Source: Nymphaea colorata
Taxonomy: Eukaryota; Streptophyta; Magnoliopsida; Nymphaeales; Nymphaeaceae
Direction of reading: 5' to 3'
Assembly: GCF_008831285.2 (NCBI RefSeq)
Contig: NC_045142.1
Coordinates: 15,627,354-15,691,353, forward strand
Length of the DNA: 64,000 bases
Shown here one piece after another: positions 1 to 31,874 of this stretch; the stretch's first letter is position 1, and every line of letters begins with the position of its first letter. A program made the position numbers and the translations under genes. The notes below the pieces were generated by a model. It was not told where the DNA came from. It searched no databases and saw only the letters and a list, made by a program, of their open reading frames with translations.

Positions 1-501
1 TAACAGGCCGTGTGGCGCCGTCTTCTCGGCCAGTGCCGAGAGCTTTGGCTGTCCCGGAGGAAGGTCCGTAACAATACCCAAAAGTCAAGCAGTCCAATCT
101 GTTGAACAACAGCCTGGGTTAGCGAGCTGCATGTGGCTTGTTGCATGTTATTGAACTGCAACCCAATAACTGGGACCGAAGCCGGATTGGCTTGTAAACA
201 CAGAGAGGGAACCGGGTCGACGTCTCGACGAGAACCCGAAGGTGGAAGAAGCTTGGGCGGCAAGCCACGGTGCTTGCCATCTCCGCCCACAGGAAGTCAC
301 AGAGCGGGGCCTCGTCGTCGCATGAGGTTTGTTGGCGCTCTTTCTATTCGGTTTCATCCGCCGGATTGTGGCAGTGATCGGAGTGGGGGAATTCAGAAAA
401 CCAAGGCGAGTGGGAGGCGGTCTCCTAATTAGCTGTGCTCTCTGTCCTCGCCAGTCTTCTATCTGGCTGCCTTGCCGGCGAGCGGTGCTTGTGGTGCCAT
501 C
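1..501 (+). promoter_or_regulatory. Upstream region and probable 5-prime UTR of the SCO1/HCC1 gene
   Basis: This GC-rich stretch lies directly before the first in-frame ATG of the SCO1/HCC1 gene. Short open frames occur on both strands but none resembles a known protein. I see no clear TATA box, and the transcription start cannot be fixed from sequence. The assignment as promoter plus leader rests only on position. Confidence 0.4.
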
Positions 502-20278
<19,777 letters not shown>

Positions 20279-20739
20279 ACACAAGTTCACGGCAACTATT
20301 TTAGAACTGTTTCCTTTTCTGCCACCGTCATTCACAGGCTTGTTAGTGCAATTTTCTTGGCTATTCTGTCCGGTAAATTGGCGTTCGGTATTTGCATTAA
20401 AGGTTAACTGGGATATTTATTGGAGGATCTGAATGTTGCATGCCTGTCCATTTGAACATTTAATAGTTCATATTGTAAGGAACACATAGTAATGATAACT
20501 TGCTCCATTTTCCTTTGGGGGCTTCATGTAGCGGCTCCAATGTAGTCTGTACGTGTCATTCCAAGCGCTGGAAAATGTAAGGATGTGGAGGTTGCCACTG
20601 AAGTTGTCAAATATGGGTGTAACTGGAACTGATCGAGTTAAAACATTTTTGTATTTGGTGCTTTACATTTTGCCAGTCCGTAATAAAAATACTTGTGGTC
20701 GGGGAGTTATTTTTGAAGTATTGGATTTCCTGTGGAACG

Positions 20740-20770
<31 letters not shown>

Positions 20771-20990
20771 TAAATTTCAGGTTGAGTGGCTACTTTTTTT
20801 CCACCGCCTGAAGGGAGGCTGTAGCTACCTTTCTTGTATCCATTCTCTTTATGCTTTTTATGCTTACAACTTTTTACGGTTTAGAGGTGTAGTGCATTGG
20901 GTTGTGATAATGTCACATCCCCATCCGAGTAGCGGGGCTACATATAGGCTGGCGTGGGCAGTTGTTGCTCATGCTAGCAATAAAATTTTT
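20279..20990 (+). other. Probable 3-prime UTR of HCC1
   Basis: This is the sequence after the TGA stop at 20276-20278. AATAAA-like polyadenylation signals occur at about 20682-20687 and 20979-20984, the second followed by a T-rich zone. A short TA repeat lies at about 20747-20771. The true cleavage site cannot be told from sequence alone. Confidence 0.4.
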
Positions 20991-23900
20991 ATTTATTTTT
21001 ACATATTTTTACATAGATTTTTCATAATTATTTACTTATTTATATATATGTTGTATCCTTTCAGAAATGAGAATTTTTATAATAGTGTCTCATAGCAAAA
21101 AATTTCTGACTCTGCTGCAAGGCTCCAATTTAGATGTAATTTAACATGCATCTAGCAAAAGATGAATGGATATTTCATCCGTAGAGCAGGCACAAGTTTC
21201 GTGGAACTTGCGCCGAAAAAGTTACTGTCACAAAATAGCAGCAGCAATCTCAACTGCATTCGTCGCGAATCTAAGAGCAAATGGTTTGCAATATAAAGCG
21301 AAAGACATCAAATTGAAAGAGCAATATACTCACAAGGATACTGGTCTTGGAGACGTCCAATAAAATTGGAACAATACAGAAGAAAGAATGCTGTGTTATT
21401 GAAGAAGGATCATAAGACACCATAACGTATCTCCAAAGAGAGCTGCAGTTTATGTACACACAGCAACTAACACTAATTAAAACCTATGTTAGAAAAGAAG
21501 ACTCGCGACATTGGATTGCGTGAATAATTTTAAAATGGTCGACCATTTGATCCAACAATTTGAAGAGGAGGAACTTAGGCTTCCGTCCTTCATGTGGCTG
21601 TAATAGAAAGAACGCAATGAGGAGAGAACAAGAGGGAAGAAAAAAAAAAAATCTTTAAGGGGTTGCTTGGCAGCAGACACAATTTGTAAGTGTCTCTTAA
21701 ATATGCACTAAAGATGTTCATGAGATATTGACAAAAGGTTTCAGTTGTCAAATGATCCCTAAAAGGTTGTTCGGTAAATGAAATACTTTGTATGGAATAC
21801 TTTGTGAGTGTTTCATGAATCTTCCATAATCGTTATGGTAGATTCATGAACATGTAGTTCTAGTGTTTCATGAATTTGTTCAAACTTTGAGGTAGATTTA
21901 TAAAACACCCATAAAGTGTTTCAATTTCCAAACGACCCTTAAAGGTCTTGTGAGGGATTGAGAGAGAGAGAGAGAGAGAGAGAGAGGGAAAGAACTTAAG
22001 GGTGAAAACTTAAACGAGAGAAGTGGGAGGAATTCTTGGGTGCCCAGGGATTGGACCGTGGATTACCCTGATCCAAACTTTATTATTTTCAAAATCAGAC
22101 CAAACCCTTTGTTAAGTTAGGGCTTACATCCTAAACCTCTTTAGCTATCGGATCTTATGTTTCTTTGCATCGTTTTTTGGGTTTTGGTCCATCTATATTG
22201 GATCTTTTTCAAAAGCTGGTTCCCTTCTTCCAGTTTTCTTATTATCTTCAAAATTTAGTTCTGCTTACTGTGATTTTCCATACAAACACACTTTCGGAAA
22301 ATACTTTTGAGAGCGAGATTTTAAGCGTTGAAAATCATGTAAAATGCATGTAATTCATGATGCAAATTTCGCATTCTTCATGTTCCAGAAAACGCTCCAA
22401 AAGCCTATTCTTTTGCTCATCCCAAGTTCTAGACCATAATGCAAAAAAGAAATAAGAAAAGCATATACATCCTATCTCACTTCAATGAGATTCATGAATG
22501 CATTTAGCACATATAACAAGTTGTTTAAATCTCTTCGCGGCCTTGGTAGATGATCCAGCTCTTGTGAATGCTTTATTATGGTACTCACAAGCATCTCCTC
22601 TAAGCATAAACTTTCATTAAATCATAAAGCACATAAAAAACAAGTTAGATCTTTAGCTAATCTTATGCATCATGGGAACAACCAAATTTAATTAGAAAGA
22701 TTACAATGAGCCGTTCAAGAAACAAGCAATTAACAACGCTTCTCGCAACTTTTAAATCTCATAAAACAACCCTTGAATTTCCTGGTTAATTCTCAATCAA
22801 CCGCCTTTGTGAATAAAACATTAGAAACAATAGTTGAATTATAGAAACACACCATTTAAACCAAATTTATTAAAAAAAGTAAAAAATAATAGAAGTTATC
22901 GTCTCTCACTGAATGATGAGAAACGACGGCCTTGACCTTCACGAGCTAACCCAGTGGCTGAGCTACGTTGTAGTTAGTGTGGGCAATTGGTCACACTAAC
23001 CTACAAAATTTGTTGTATTTATATATAGAAACTTCGCTAATTTTCAGTTTTTTTTTTTATAAAATTACCTACGAGTGTTCAAGTTTGAAACTTAAATTAA
23101 AGTGCCCCTTAGTTAAAAATTTCTAGCTCCTTGTACAATCAGGGTCAATGCAGCGACTCATCAACCCTCACTGGGCAGGGGCTTGACCCCCCGACTAGTG
23201 AAGACCCAACCATCGACAAGCATTGGACAGGGAGAATGGGCTGCGAGGGTTACCACGGTCATTTTGGCCCGCGCTACCGGTTCAAGATTACTTGATACCG
23301 AGTCTCCGATGTTCGCTGTTCGACAAGGGGTGACGCCATCATCCAATGGTATATGGTAAGGCTGTAAGGGGCAACAACAATTTCTTCTTCTTCTTCTTTT
23401 TTTTTTTTTAAATGTTTTTCCAAAGAATTGTGACGTAGCGATGGTTGTGCTAATTAACTATAAGTGTGACATGTTTCCTCTGAAGGCACTTGTGTGAGTT
23501 AACCTGGAAAATTGAGTGGCCGTAAGATAATGCAATCCATGATATGTATTAAGATCCACATGACCCAGACTGATATTTATCATTTCTTTATAGTTGACAT
23601 TTGTTAACTCAAACCTAGGGAAGTCAAAACAATACAGTAAACCCTGGGCACATAATCTTCAAATTACACTATATACACAAATTTTGTCTTCTTTTTATTT
23701 GAGTGCTAGTTTAATCCATAGGGTATTCTATCTAAATCTCATAACCATCTTATGTTGTGCATTAGAGTTTAGAGATATCCAAGCTGGTTATGTACACACT
23801 TTTGTGTGGCTGTATGCACAGGAGTGTGTAATGACTAAAATGCCCTCATTAAAGTGAAAAAAAAGACTTTTGAAAGGATAAAATGAGAATTATGATAATA

Positions 23901-24940
23901 TTAAAAACTTAAAATGTACAAAGCTTTAAGAAATATCTAAATATGCCATTGCGTCATTCTTTCTTTCTTTTGATGCATATTTGTTGCATGCAGAGAAGTT
24001 TGCATGCAACTCAATCTCTAGAAATATAAGTGTGAATGTACAAGTGTCCAACGTAATACCTCTACACCAATATAACAAACCTGGCATGCATATCCAAAAC
24101 AATACCTCTAAACCAATATAATAAACCTGCCAGTTTTCAAGCTTGATAAATATGCACAATAGATATGCTACTTTTTAGGTGCATCATTCATGCATTCACT
24201 TGAATATATCTAACCACAACCTTTTCATGTGAAATAAGCCTTTCAGCTGCAGCATTCATGTAGTAGTTCTCTTCATGACATTCACCTTCTATTAATTAAG
24301 ATTCAAATTCTTCACCATTACTAAATGATGATAAGAGCACTGTCACTAATCAATCTGCAATAAAAAATTCCCTGGAATTGATTTTCACTTGATTTCACAT
24401 GCAATAAAGCATGATTTGTTGATGTCCAAAAGAGATGTGCAAAGGAAAGCATAAGAGTAATTTAGGTTGCAATGTGATTTAAAGAAGGCAAAAAGAAATT
24501 GGTTTTTAGTTTTATTGAGGAATTGTTCCATTTAATGTATAGGTGAAAACATATGTACAATTTAGTTTGAAGTAGATGGCGAAAGGTGATTTGGTTCATG
24601 GAGAAATTCAACAAATATTATAGGAGATTCAATTTTTATTACCCATTCAATTTTCAATAGACAATTTCGTTACAATATGCAATTTTAAACAAAAAGAATA
24701 TGTGGTTTAGTTTCAACAAGCAATATAGTCGTATAGATTAAGTTAAAGGGGATCTAGGCAAAAACCAATTGGCAGTGAAGATTGACAGATTTGTTCTAAC
24801 ATGCGATTTAGTAATCACAGTAGTGAATGGTAGAGAGGCTTATATCCAAGATGTGATTTAGTTCAATGATTAGTGAAAATAGGTAGGTGAATTTGTTTAT
24901 ACCATTTAACTTAAATATCATGAAATAGATGGACCATTAA
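20991..24940. other. Intergenic region without a recognisable gene
   Basis: Mostly AT-rich sequence. It holds a (GA)n run at 21958-21986 and a small MITE at 21763-21939. A segment at about 22,950-23,140 has ends resembling CAGTGGCTGAGCT and AGCTCCTTG and may be another DNA element. A GC-richer block at 23,158-23,346 has a 61-codon open frame on the minus strand, with no family I recognise. Nothing else is supported. Confidence 0.6.
21763..21939. mobile_element. Tourist-like MITE, 177 bp, foldback
   Basis: The two halves are inverted copies. The left begins AAGGTTGTTCGGTAAATGAA and the right, read in reverse complement, begins AGGGTCGTTTGGAAATTGAA. The similarity runs inward for some 60 bp (GAGTGTTTCATGAATC against GGGTGTTTTATAAATC). 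It is flanked by TAA on both sides (21760-21762, 21940-21942), the duplication expected of PIF/Harbinger-Tourist elements. It has no coding sequence. Confidence 0.7.
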
Positions 24941-25371
24941 TGTAGAGCAAGACCAGACACGTCACTCTCCCAGTTCCAGTTCTCACCTCAGGTCCCACCT
25001 TTGGGCGTCAGTGTAGATCATGAGTCTTCAGCCATGGAATCCCCTGCGGACCCAGTGCATAGTCAAGAAAAGGTGCTCCTGCGTAGATACTCGAAGCTCA
25101 CCAATGGTTGAATTGTAATTTTGGTTTACATATATTGTTTTGAGATCTATTTTGTAGGTATGTTCATTTTGTATCTATGTGGATCCATTAGAATTTTGGG
25201 TACTTGTTCAGGAGCCGACCCGTTGCTGCTCTCGTCCATATAAATGGGCAGCGATTTTATTTTGATTGTTACGTTTGAAGTCGAATGAAGTCAAAATGTT
25301 ATTTCCTTTCTTCCTCTACTTTGTTGTCGCCTAGTGTAACTACTTTAGCTTCAGAATTTTTTTTTGCATCA
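24941..25371 (+). repeat. 5-prime LTR of the gypsy element
   Basis: It starts TGTAGAGCAAGACCAGACA and ends TTGCATCA, 431 bp. It aligns along its length with 31422-31874 but with many substitutions and several indels. It contains a TATAAAT word at about 25,240 that could be the old promoter. Confidence 0.9.
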
Positions 25372-25373
25372 GT

Positions 25374-25385
25374 TGGTATCAGAGC
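25374..25385 (+). other. Primer-binding site of the gypsy element
   Basis: TGGTATCAGAGC lies two bases after the LTR end and matches the 3-prime end of initiator Met-tRNA. Confidence 0.9.
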
Positions 25386-25412
25386 GAGACTTCATCGTCC
25401 CTACTATACGCA

Positions 25413-27760
25413 TGGCTGCAAAAGACAAGGAAATGAAAAAGGAAAAGGAAAAGGAAAAGGAAAAGGAAAAGGAAAAGGACTCTGCTGCTATAGAAAAAAA
25501 ATTGCAGAGTTTGCATCAAATGCAAATGAGAAAAATCCAACAAAAATCATGCAGTCTGAAATAGAAAGTCAAGAAAACTTATAGCAGACCGTGACAAAGC
25601 ATAGATCTGAGATCTCCAACATCAGGTAGGATATTGCTGCTGCAACCAGGAAGATCGACGTTGCAACCAAGAGGATGGACGAAAGGTTCGATGAGTTCAA
25701 GAAGAGATAAGAGGAATGCTCTGCTCGTTTTTGCAGTACGCACAAAATAACTCACAAAATTACCAGGCACTTCCTGCTGCAAACGATGTTCCCCATATCT
25801 GTGCATTGGAAGTTGAAGGAGGTGATCGGTCATGGGATCACTCTGCGAGAGGCGTGGGGGCAATCTGGAATGCATCAATGGAAGGAATTCCTGTTGGAGC
25901 TCCATTGCCAGTAGGTGTACCAAATCCAATGCCAAGGCTCCCCGCCAGAGCTCCCCTGTTTTCATTCGAAGGAGGTGGAGAATCAGCTGCATCCTCCTCC
26001 CATCGTCAAGCAGAAGTCTCGGCCTTCGTTGGTTTGCCCACCGATGAGCAGATGAAGGCACCATGTCTAGCGAAGGGAGCATTGTCGGCATCGGGTCCTC
26101 CCAGTGCAGAGGGAGAGGTGTAGCAAACATCGCCATTCGCATCGCCGACCGATGGTGGTGTAAGGGACGTTGCTAGCAGTTCTGCAACCGGGGGGAGGGG
26201 GCAAAATCAGGTGGCACCTCCATCCAACCAGCCGCCGCCCATCGCTCTGCTACCCAGTGAAGATTGAGGACCGAGGGAGAGTCGCTTGCCACCACCGTTC
26301 ACCAACCATCATCATGGGTGGGAGGCGGTGGGTGCCCCTCCCTTCGCTGGTGGTTTCCCCTCTTTGCCTCAAGCGGAAAGGGGGAATCCCGACCCCCTCT
26401 CGAGAGAACTCGAGAGGTCTGACTGTTCGGGCCGGTCTCTTTCAAGACTGGTTCGAACCGAATTGGGCCACAGACCCGATTCAAATCTATACCGCCCGAT
26501 TCATGGTTATATCAGTTCGAATCCGGGTCCAAACTACCTAAATGTCTTTTTCCAACCTGTTTTGGATCCGATGTTGTTCCCTAATCTGACTCAAGCCTAT
26601 ATTTCTAGCCTCCAACCTACCCCAAGGCCTAATCTAGACCATAATTGGACCCGAAACCCACCCACTTTGTCTCTTCAACCGGATCAAAACCATATCCATC
26701 CTCTTACGGATTCTGAATTAAGTTCAAACCCAGTATATTGTCCACAAAACCTAATCAAGAATCCAACCCAAACCACTCTGGGTCCGACGAATAGTTTAGG
26801 AGCAAACCCGATCCAAAACCAATCCAACCCAAACCCTTATCCAAACCCCTATCCAAATCCATCCCTAAACCCATATCCAAATCCTCATATAAATCCTTTT
26901 CACACCCCTTACGCATTCTCAAATCCATACCCATATCCCCATCTAACTGCCCGTGTGACCCAAGCCCCAGATCTAGTTTCATTTTGTGCAGGTACAGTCA
27001 TGGAACCACCACCTATTCAGGCTCCCTAGTAGAGGTGTCAGTGAACGGGTCCCCTCACAGATCAGACCCGCCTGAGGTCACCACTAGTTGAGCCACATCG
27101 ACACTATGCGCAGGCCATGAACGACAGTGACTCATTCTATTCAGACGAATAGGATGATGATGAGTTTTGGCATGCACACCCAACAAGACCAGTTGACCAT
27201 CGACATAGGCGTACTACAGATCGTCTAGATCACCCCACCAGATATACCGTGAAGCTGGACATTTTAGAGTTTGTTGGACGATCCGATGCATAGGAGTACT
27301 TTGACTGGGTGTATGCAGTCCAATTCTTCTTCAACTACCATTAGGTGGAGGAGCATCACAGGGCACTGCTAGCTACGACCAGGTTGCGTGGACTTGCTCA
27401 GACTTGGTGGTTCGAGCTTCAGAGAGCGTATGAGCAATGCGGTCAGCAACATGTGCAGGCTTGGGGCGAGATGCAGAGGTTGATGCAAACTAAATTTGTA
27501 CCTTCAGATCACGCTGAGAGAGCAGACAATGAGTACCTAAATCTACATCAGAGCTCGCGGTTTGTAGCAGATTATACGGCAAAGTTTCATCGACTGTCAC
27601 TATGCGTCCAGATTGTGGAGACCAAGTGTCAACAGGTTACCAAGTACGTTTCTAGTCTTTGTCCCTCTATTTTTAATGAATTTAATTGTGTGAGAGTAGA
27701 TACTCCTAGATCAGGCAAGCAGTTAAAACATAGAAAAAACCTTGAAACGTGAGCATGAAA
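25413..27760 (+). pseudogene. Gypsy gag relic with Lys-Glu and Pro-Asn repeats
   Basis: An ATG at 25412-25414 opens MAAKDKEMKKEKEKEKE, encoded by a (GGAAAA)n-type hexamer repeat at about 25,430-25,480. The frame soon breaks. A proline/asparagine-rich stretch at 26,480-26,960 repeats PNPYPNP-like units. The retrotransposon gag core follows at about 27,240-27,650 (YTVKLDILEFVGR, then TRLRGLAQTWWFELQ and LMQTKFVPSDH), a clear match to plant gypsy gag. Stops at several points prevent a full Gag protein. The N-terminal part is longer and more repetitive than usual for this family. Confidence 0.82.
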
Positions 27761-30700
27761 CCCAAGTGTCTAGGGGTGACACTTCGTACCGCCTCAAGTC
27801 GAGTCTTCCAACCAAGGGAGGTAGCTCCTCGAAGCGTGTCGAGTTGAGGCCTGTGCCGCCTTCCCCAGGTAAGGGCGAGCGGTCGGGTCCTGCTTATGAT
27901 ACCCGCTCTAAAACTCGTAGTTCACAGATCGTTTGTTGTTTTATATGTCATGAGTTAGGTGACTTAGCTTCAAAATGCATAAATTCCCAAAAGAAAACTC
28001 ATTTAGTAGAGACTATAGAGGAACCACCAGACTCTGACGGGAAGGAAGTCTCGAGTAGCTCGTCTGATGCGAGTTCTGATCAGGATGATGCTATACACTT
28101 TGACGATGACGACATAAGCAACCTTTTGTCAATTCATCACGTCATGACTGCACCAAAGAGAATCAGATTTTTCATAGTTGCATAGTAACATTTTCAGGCC
28201 TGGGTGCAAGTTTAAGGGATATATTTGTGATGTGATTATTGACAGTGGTGCGTGTGAGAACCTAGTTTCATGGGATGCAATTTCTACCCGGGGTCTGAAA
28301 CGTGAGAAACACACTCAACCTTATATGATGACTTGATTTAAGAAGGGAGAAGAAGTTCATGTCACCCAATAGTGCCTGATGAAGATTTTTATGGGGCCAC
28401 ATTTCCTGGATGAGGTGTGGTGCAACATTGTTCCTATGAATGCATGCCATAGTTTTTTTGGTCGACCTTGGTAGTATGATTGGAAGACCATTCATGATGG
28501 GCACAAGAATACTTATTCTTTTAGATTTAAGAGCCAAAAAGTTGTCTTTAGTTTTTTTGGTCGACCTTGGTAGTATGATTGGAAGACCATTCATGATGGG
28601 CACAAGAATACTTATTCTTTTAGATTTAAGAGCCAAAAAGTTGTCTTGCTACCCACTAAGGAAACCACAACACATGAGTTGGCCGTCCAGTACAACCTTC
28701 TAATTTTGTGGGACTATCTTATAAAGAATTCTTGGATCATTGTGAAAAAGACGGGTTTTGCTATGCTTTGGTTGTTAAACCTGTATCTATAACCTCATCT
28801 GACATTCCAAAAAATGTTGCACCACTCATTTCTGAGTTTCAAGATATTATGCCAGATGATCTGCCACTAGGATTGCCACCAAACCAGGATGTTCAACATG
28901 CTATAGACTTTGTCCCAAGAGCTAATTTACCCAACTTACCAGCTTATCGGATGAACACCATTAAGCATACTAAGTTGCAGAGGCAAGTGAATGAATTATT
29001 GCAAAATGGTCACATTCGAGAGAGTGTTAGTTCATGTGCAGTTCTACCTTTACTGATTCCAAAGAAAGATGGTACGAAACAGATGTGCGTGGATAGTTAG
29101 GCTATCAATAAGATCACCGTTAAGTACCGTTTCCCCATTCCAAGATTGGATGATATGTTGGATATGCTAGCGGGAGCTCAAGTGTTCTCGAAGATTGATT
29201 TGAAAAGTGGGTACTATCAGATAAGAATTCGAGAAGGAGATGAGTGAAAAACTGCATTTAAAATGTGAGATGGACTCTATGAGTGGCTAGTCATGCCATT
29301 TAGACTGTCTAATGCACCTAGCACCTTCATGTGCATCAAGACACAAGTCCTTCGGTCGTACATTGGAAAGTTTGTTATAGTGTACTTTGATGACATTTTG
29401 GTCTTTAGCCTCACAGTTTTTGATCATCTTGGTCATTTGCGTCAAGTCCTAGAGACCTTGCGTCAATGTCAAGAAACGTAGTTTCCTCACTTCAAACCTT
29501 GTCTTCTTGGGGTTTATTATTTCGTCAGAGGAAGTGCAAGCTACTCCCTTTAAGGTGCAAGCTATCGTAGATTGGCCAACACCAAGAATAGTGAGTGGTG
29601 TTAGGAGTTTTCATAATCTAGCCACTTTCTATTGGAGATTCATCCGAAATTTCAGCACCATCATGGCTCCTATCACAGAGTGTCTCAAGGGTGAAACTTT
29701 TAGGTGGACTCCAGCGGCTGAGGATGCCTTTTGCACTATTAAGGATCATATGACTCATGCCCCAGTACTGTCTTTATTAGACTTCGCTAAGGTATTTGAG
29801 GTATAATGTGATGCTTCCAAGGTTAGAATTGAAACCGTGCTTAGCCAATACAAGAGGCCTGTTGCTTTCTTTAGCAAGAAACTATACAGAGCATAATATA
29901 AGTATTTTACCTACAACTTGAAATTCTATTATATTGTACGGGCACTTTGGTATTAGAGGCACTATTTAATCTACAAAAAATTTGTCCTGTATATAGATCA
30001 TAAGACACTTAAGTATCTCCACAACCAAAAGAAGACAAGTGCTCGCTATATTAAGTGGGTCAACTTCTTGCAAGAATACACATTCTCAATTCGTCATCAA
30101 TCAAGAAAGCTCAATAGAGTTGCAGATTCCCTCAGTAGAAAGAACAACCTCTTGATGTCCATGTCTGTTAAGGTAGTTGAATTTGAAAGCTGTAAGGATA
30201 TATATCATACTGACTTAGATTTCGGCCACATTTGGGCCGAGTGCTCTACCACATCTCAACCGTTGGACTCCAAATTTTCCATTCACGATGACTACCTTTT
30301 CTGTAGAAATAGGTTGTGTATCCCTCAATACTCATTACAATTACAAGTTATCGCAGAGCTCTATGGTGATGGAATGTGGAGACATTTTGGGCAGGACAAG
30401 ACATATTCCTTGATAGATGAATGCTACTATTAGCCTAAGATGAGCAAAAATGTTGTTAAGTTTGTTCAATGTTGTCGTACTTGCCAAATTGCAAAGGAGC
30501 ATAGTCAAAATAGTGGGTTGTATACTCTACCTATTCGAGAGAGGCCCTGGGAGCATGTTTATATGGATTTCATTGTTGGACTTCCCAAGACAGTCCATAG
30601 AGTAGATTCAATCATAGTGGTTGTAAACAGATTCTCGAAAATGACTGTTTTCATTTCCTGCAAGCGAACGACAGATGCATCATTTGTTGCCTTTTACTAT

Positions 30701-31410
30701 TTCAAAGATGTGGCACAATTTCATGGACTTCCTCATTTAATCAGATCAGATCGAGATATGAGGTTTTTGAGTCATTTTTTACGTTCACTATGGTCTCTGC
30801 TAAATACTAAACTTCAGTTTAGTAGTGGTTACCACCCTCTGATTGATAGCAAAACCAAGGTAGTCAATAGAATTCTAGGAAACTTACTTAGGTGTCTTGT
30901 AGGAGTTAATACAAAAAACTTGGGACTTAGTACTATTACAAGCTGAGTTTGCATATAATAACTCAGCTGGGAGCATTCATTTTCAAGTAGTATATGGTCG
31001 GTTCCCGAACCATGTTGTTGACTTGTCCCTAGTACCAACTGCTGGAGAACATGCTCCACGACACTTGATGCTATTGAGTATATGCATGAAGTCCATAGTC
31101 AAGTGAAACAGAAGCTCCAGGAGAGCTATGAAACCTACAAGTCCATTGTTGATCGAAGTCATCGAGATGTCTACTTTGAAGTAGGTCAAAAAGTTTGGGT
31201 CTACCTACGACCTGACATGATCCTGTTGGTACCTATAATAAGTTAAGTCCTAAGAAATATGGCCCTTTCCGCATCAATCGCCGTCTAGGAACAAATGCTT
31301 AACTACCTGAGCTTTTTGAGGATTGGCAAATTTTGCCGATCTTCAATGTTACTAATCTGTTTCTCTACTTTGGTGACAATGATTCGTTGGAGACAAGTTC
31401 TCTCCCATCA
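27742..31410 (+). pseudogene. Gypsy pol relic: protease, reverse transcriptase, RNase H, integrase
   Basis: A zinc-knuckle-like CFICHELGDLASKC sits at about 27,937-27,979; the usual GH is GD. The protease motif VIIDSGAC is at about 28,232-28,255. Reverse transcriptase covers about 28,820-29,500 ([18 protein letters not shown] and YFDDILVFS), with in-frame stops at 29,098, 29,245 and 29,268. RNase H and linker extend to about 30,130 (RVADSLSRK). The integrase has the finger CCRTCQIAK, then MDFIVGLPK and IRSDRDMRF. The third catalytic position reads DSKTKVVNR, with Lys where the family has Glu. A 99-bp tandem duplication lies at 28451-28648. The tail GPFRINRRLGTNAYLPEL matches the integrase C-terminus, and I see no chromodomain. 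Confidence 0.9.
28451..28648 (+). repeat. 99-bp exact tandem duplication inside the gypsy pol relic
   Basis: The 99-bp unit, starting AGTTTTTTTGGTCGACC, occurs twice in a row (28451 and 28550) with no visible difference. It keeps the reading frame (33 codons). Identity between copies inside an otherwise decayed element means the duplication is recent compared with the insertion. Confidence 0.9.
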
Positions 31411-31421
31411 GGGGAGAATGA

Positions 31422-31874
31422 TGTAGAGCAAGACCAGACATGTCACTTTCCTGGTTCTAGTTCCCTGCCTCAGGTCCCACCTTTGCGCGTTAGTGTAGAT
31501 CATGAGTCTTCAGCCGTGGAATCCCCTATGATCCCGAAACATACTGCATAGATACTTGAGGCGCTCCAAGGGATGAATTGTAATTTTGGTTTACATATAT
31601 TGTTTTGAGATCCATTTTTTAAGTATGTTCATTTTGTATTTATATGTATCCATTTAGATTCTGGGTACTTGTTCAGGACCTGACTTGTTCAGGACCCGAC
31701 CTATTGCTACTCTCGTCCATATAAATGGGTGACGATTTTGTTTTGTTTGTTACGTTTAAGTCGAATGAAGTCAAAATGTTATTTTCCTTTCTTCCTCTAC
31801 TTTGTTGTCGCCTAGTGTAACTACTTTAGCTTTAGAAAGTTCGAATGTCCATTCTACTAGTTCGCCTTGCATCA
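31422..31874 (+). repeat. 3-prime LTR of the gypsy element
   Basis: A 453-bp partner of 24941-25371. It carries extra sequence near its 3-prime end (AAAGTTCGAATGTCC region) and a small internal repetition of GTTCAGGACC at about 31,670-31,700. It ends TTGCATCA. Confidence 0.88.

Larger units (their letters stand above)
24941..31874 (+). mobile_element. Degenerate Ty3/gypsy LTR retrotransposon, about 6.9 kb
   Basis: Diverged LTRs (24941-25371 and 31422-31874) enclose a Met-tRNA primer site (TGGTATCAGAGC, 25374-25385), gag and pol relics in gypsy order (reverse transcriptase and RNase H before integrase), and a purine tract GGGGAGAATGA at 31411-31421. Many stops and frameshifts break the coding region. 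No exact 5-bp target duplication is seen (ATTAA on the left, ACCAT on the right). With the LTR divergence, this indicates an old insertion. Confidence 0.92.

Noticed and set aside
22950-23140. Segment starting CAGTGGCTGAGCT and ending AGCTCCTTG, resembling common plant DNA-element ends
   Set aside because: The inverted repeats are imperfect and no target duplication was found.
23158-23346. GC-rich 61-codon minus-strand frame (MDDGVTPCRTANIGDSV)
   Set aside because: I considered an organelle or rDNA fragment but could not match it to either. It is left as unclassified intergenic sequence.
26500-26530. GTTCGAATCCGGG, resembling a tRNA B box
   Set aside because: No matching A box, acceptor stem or cloverleaf could be formed around it. 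It lies in a gypsy gag relic.
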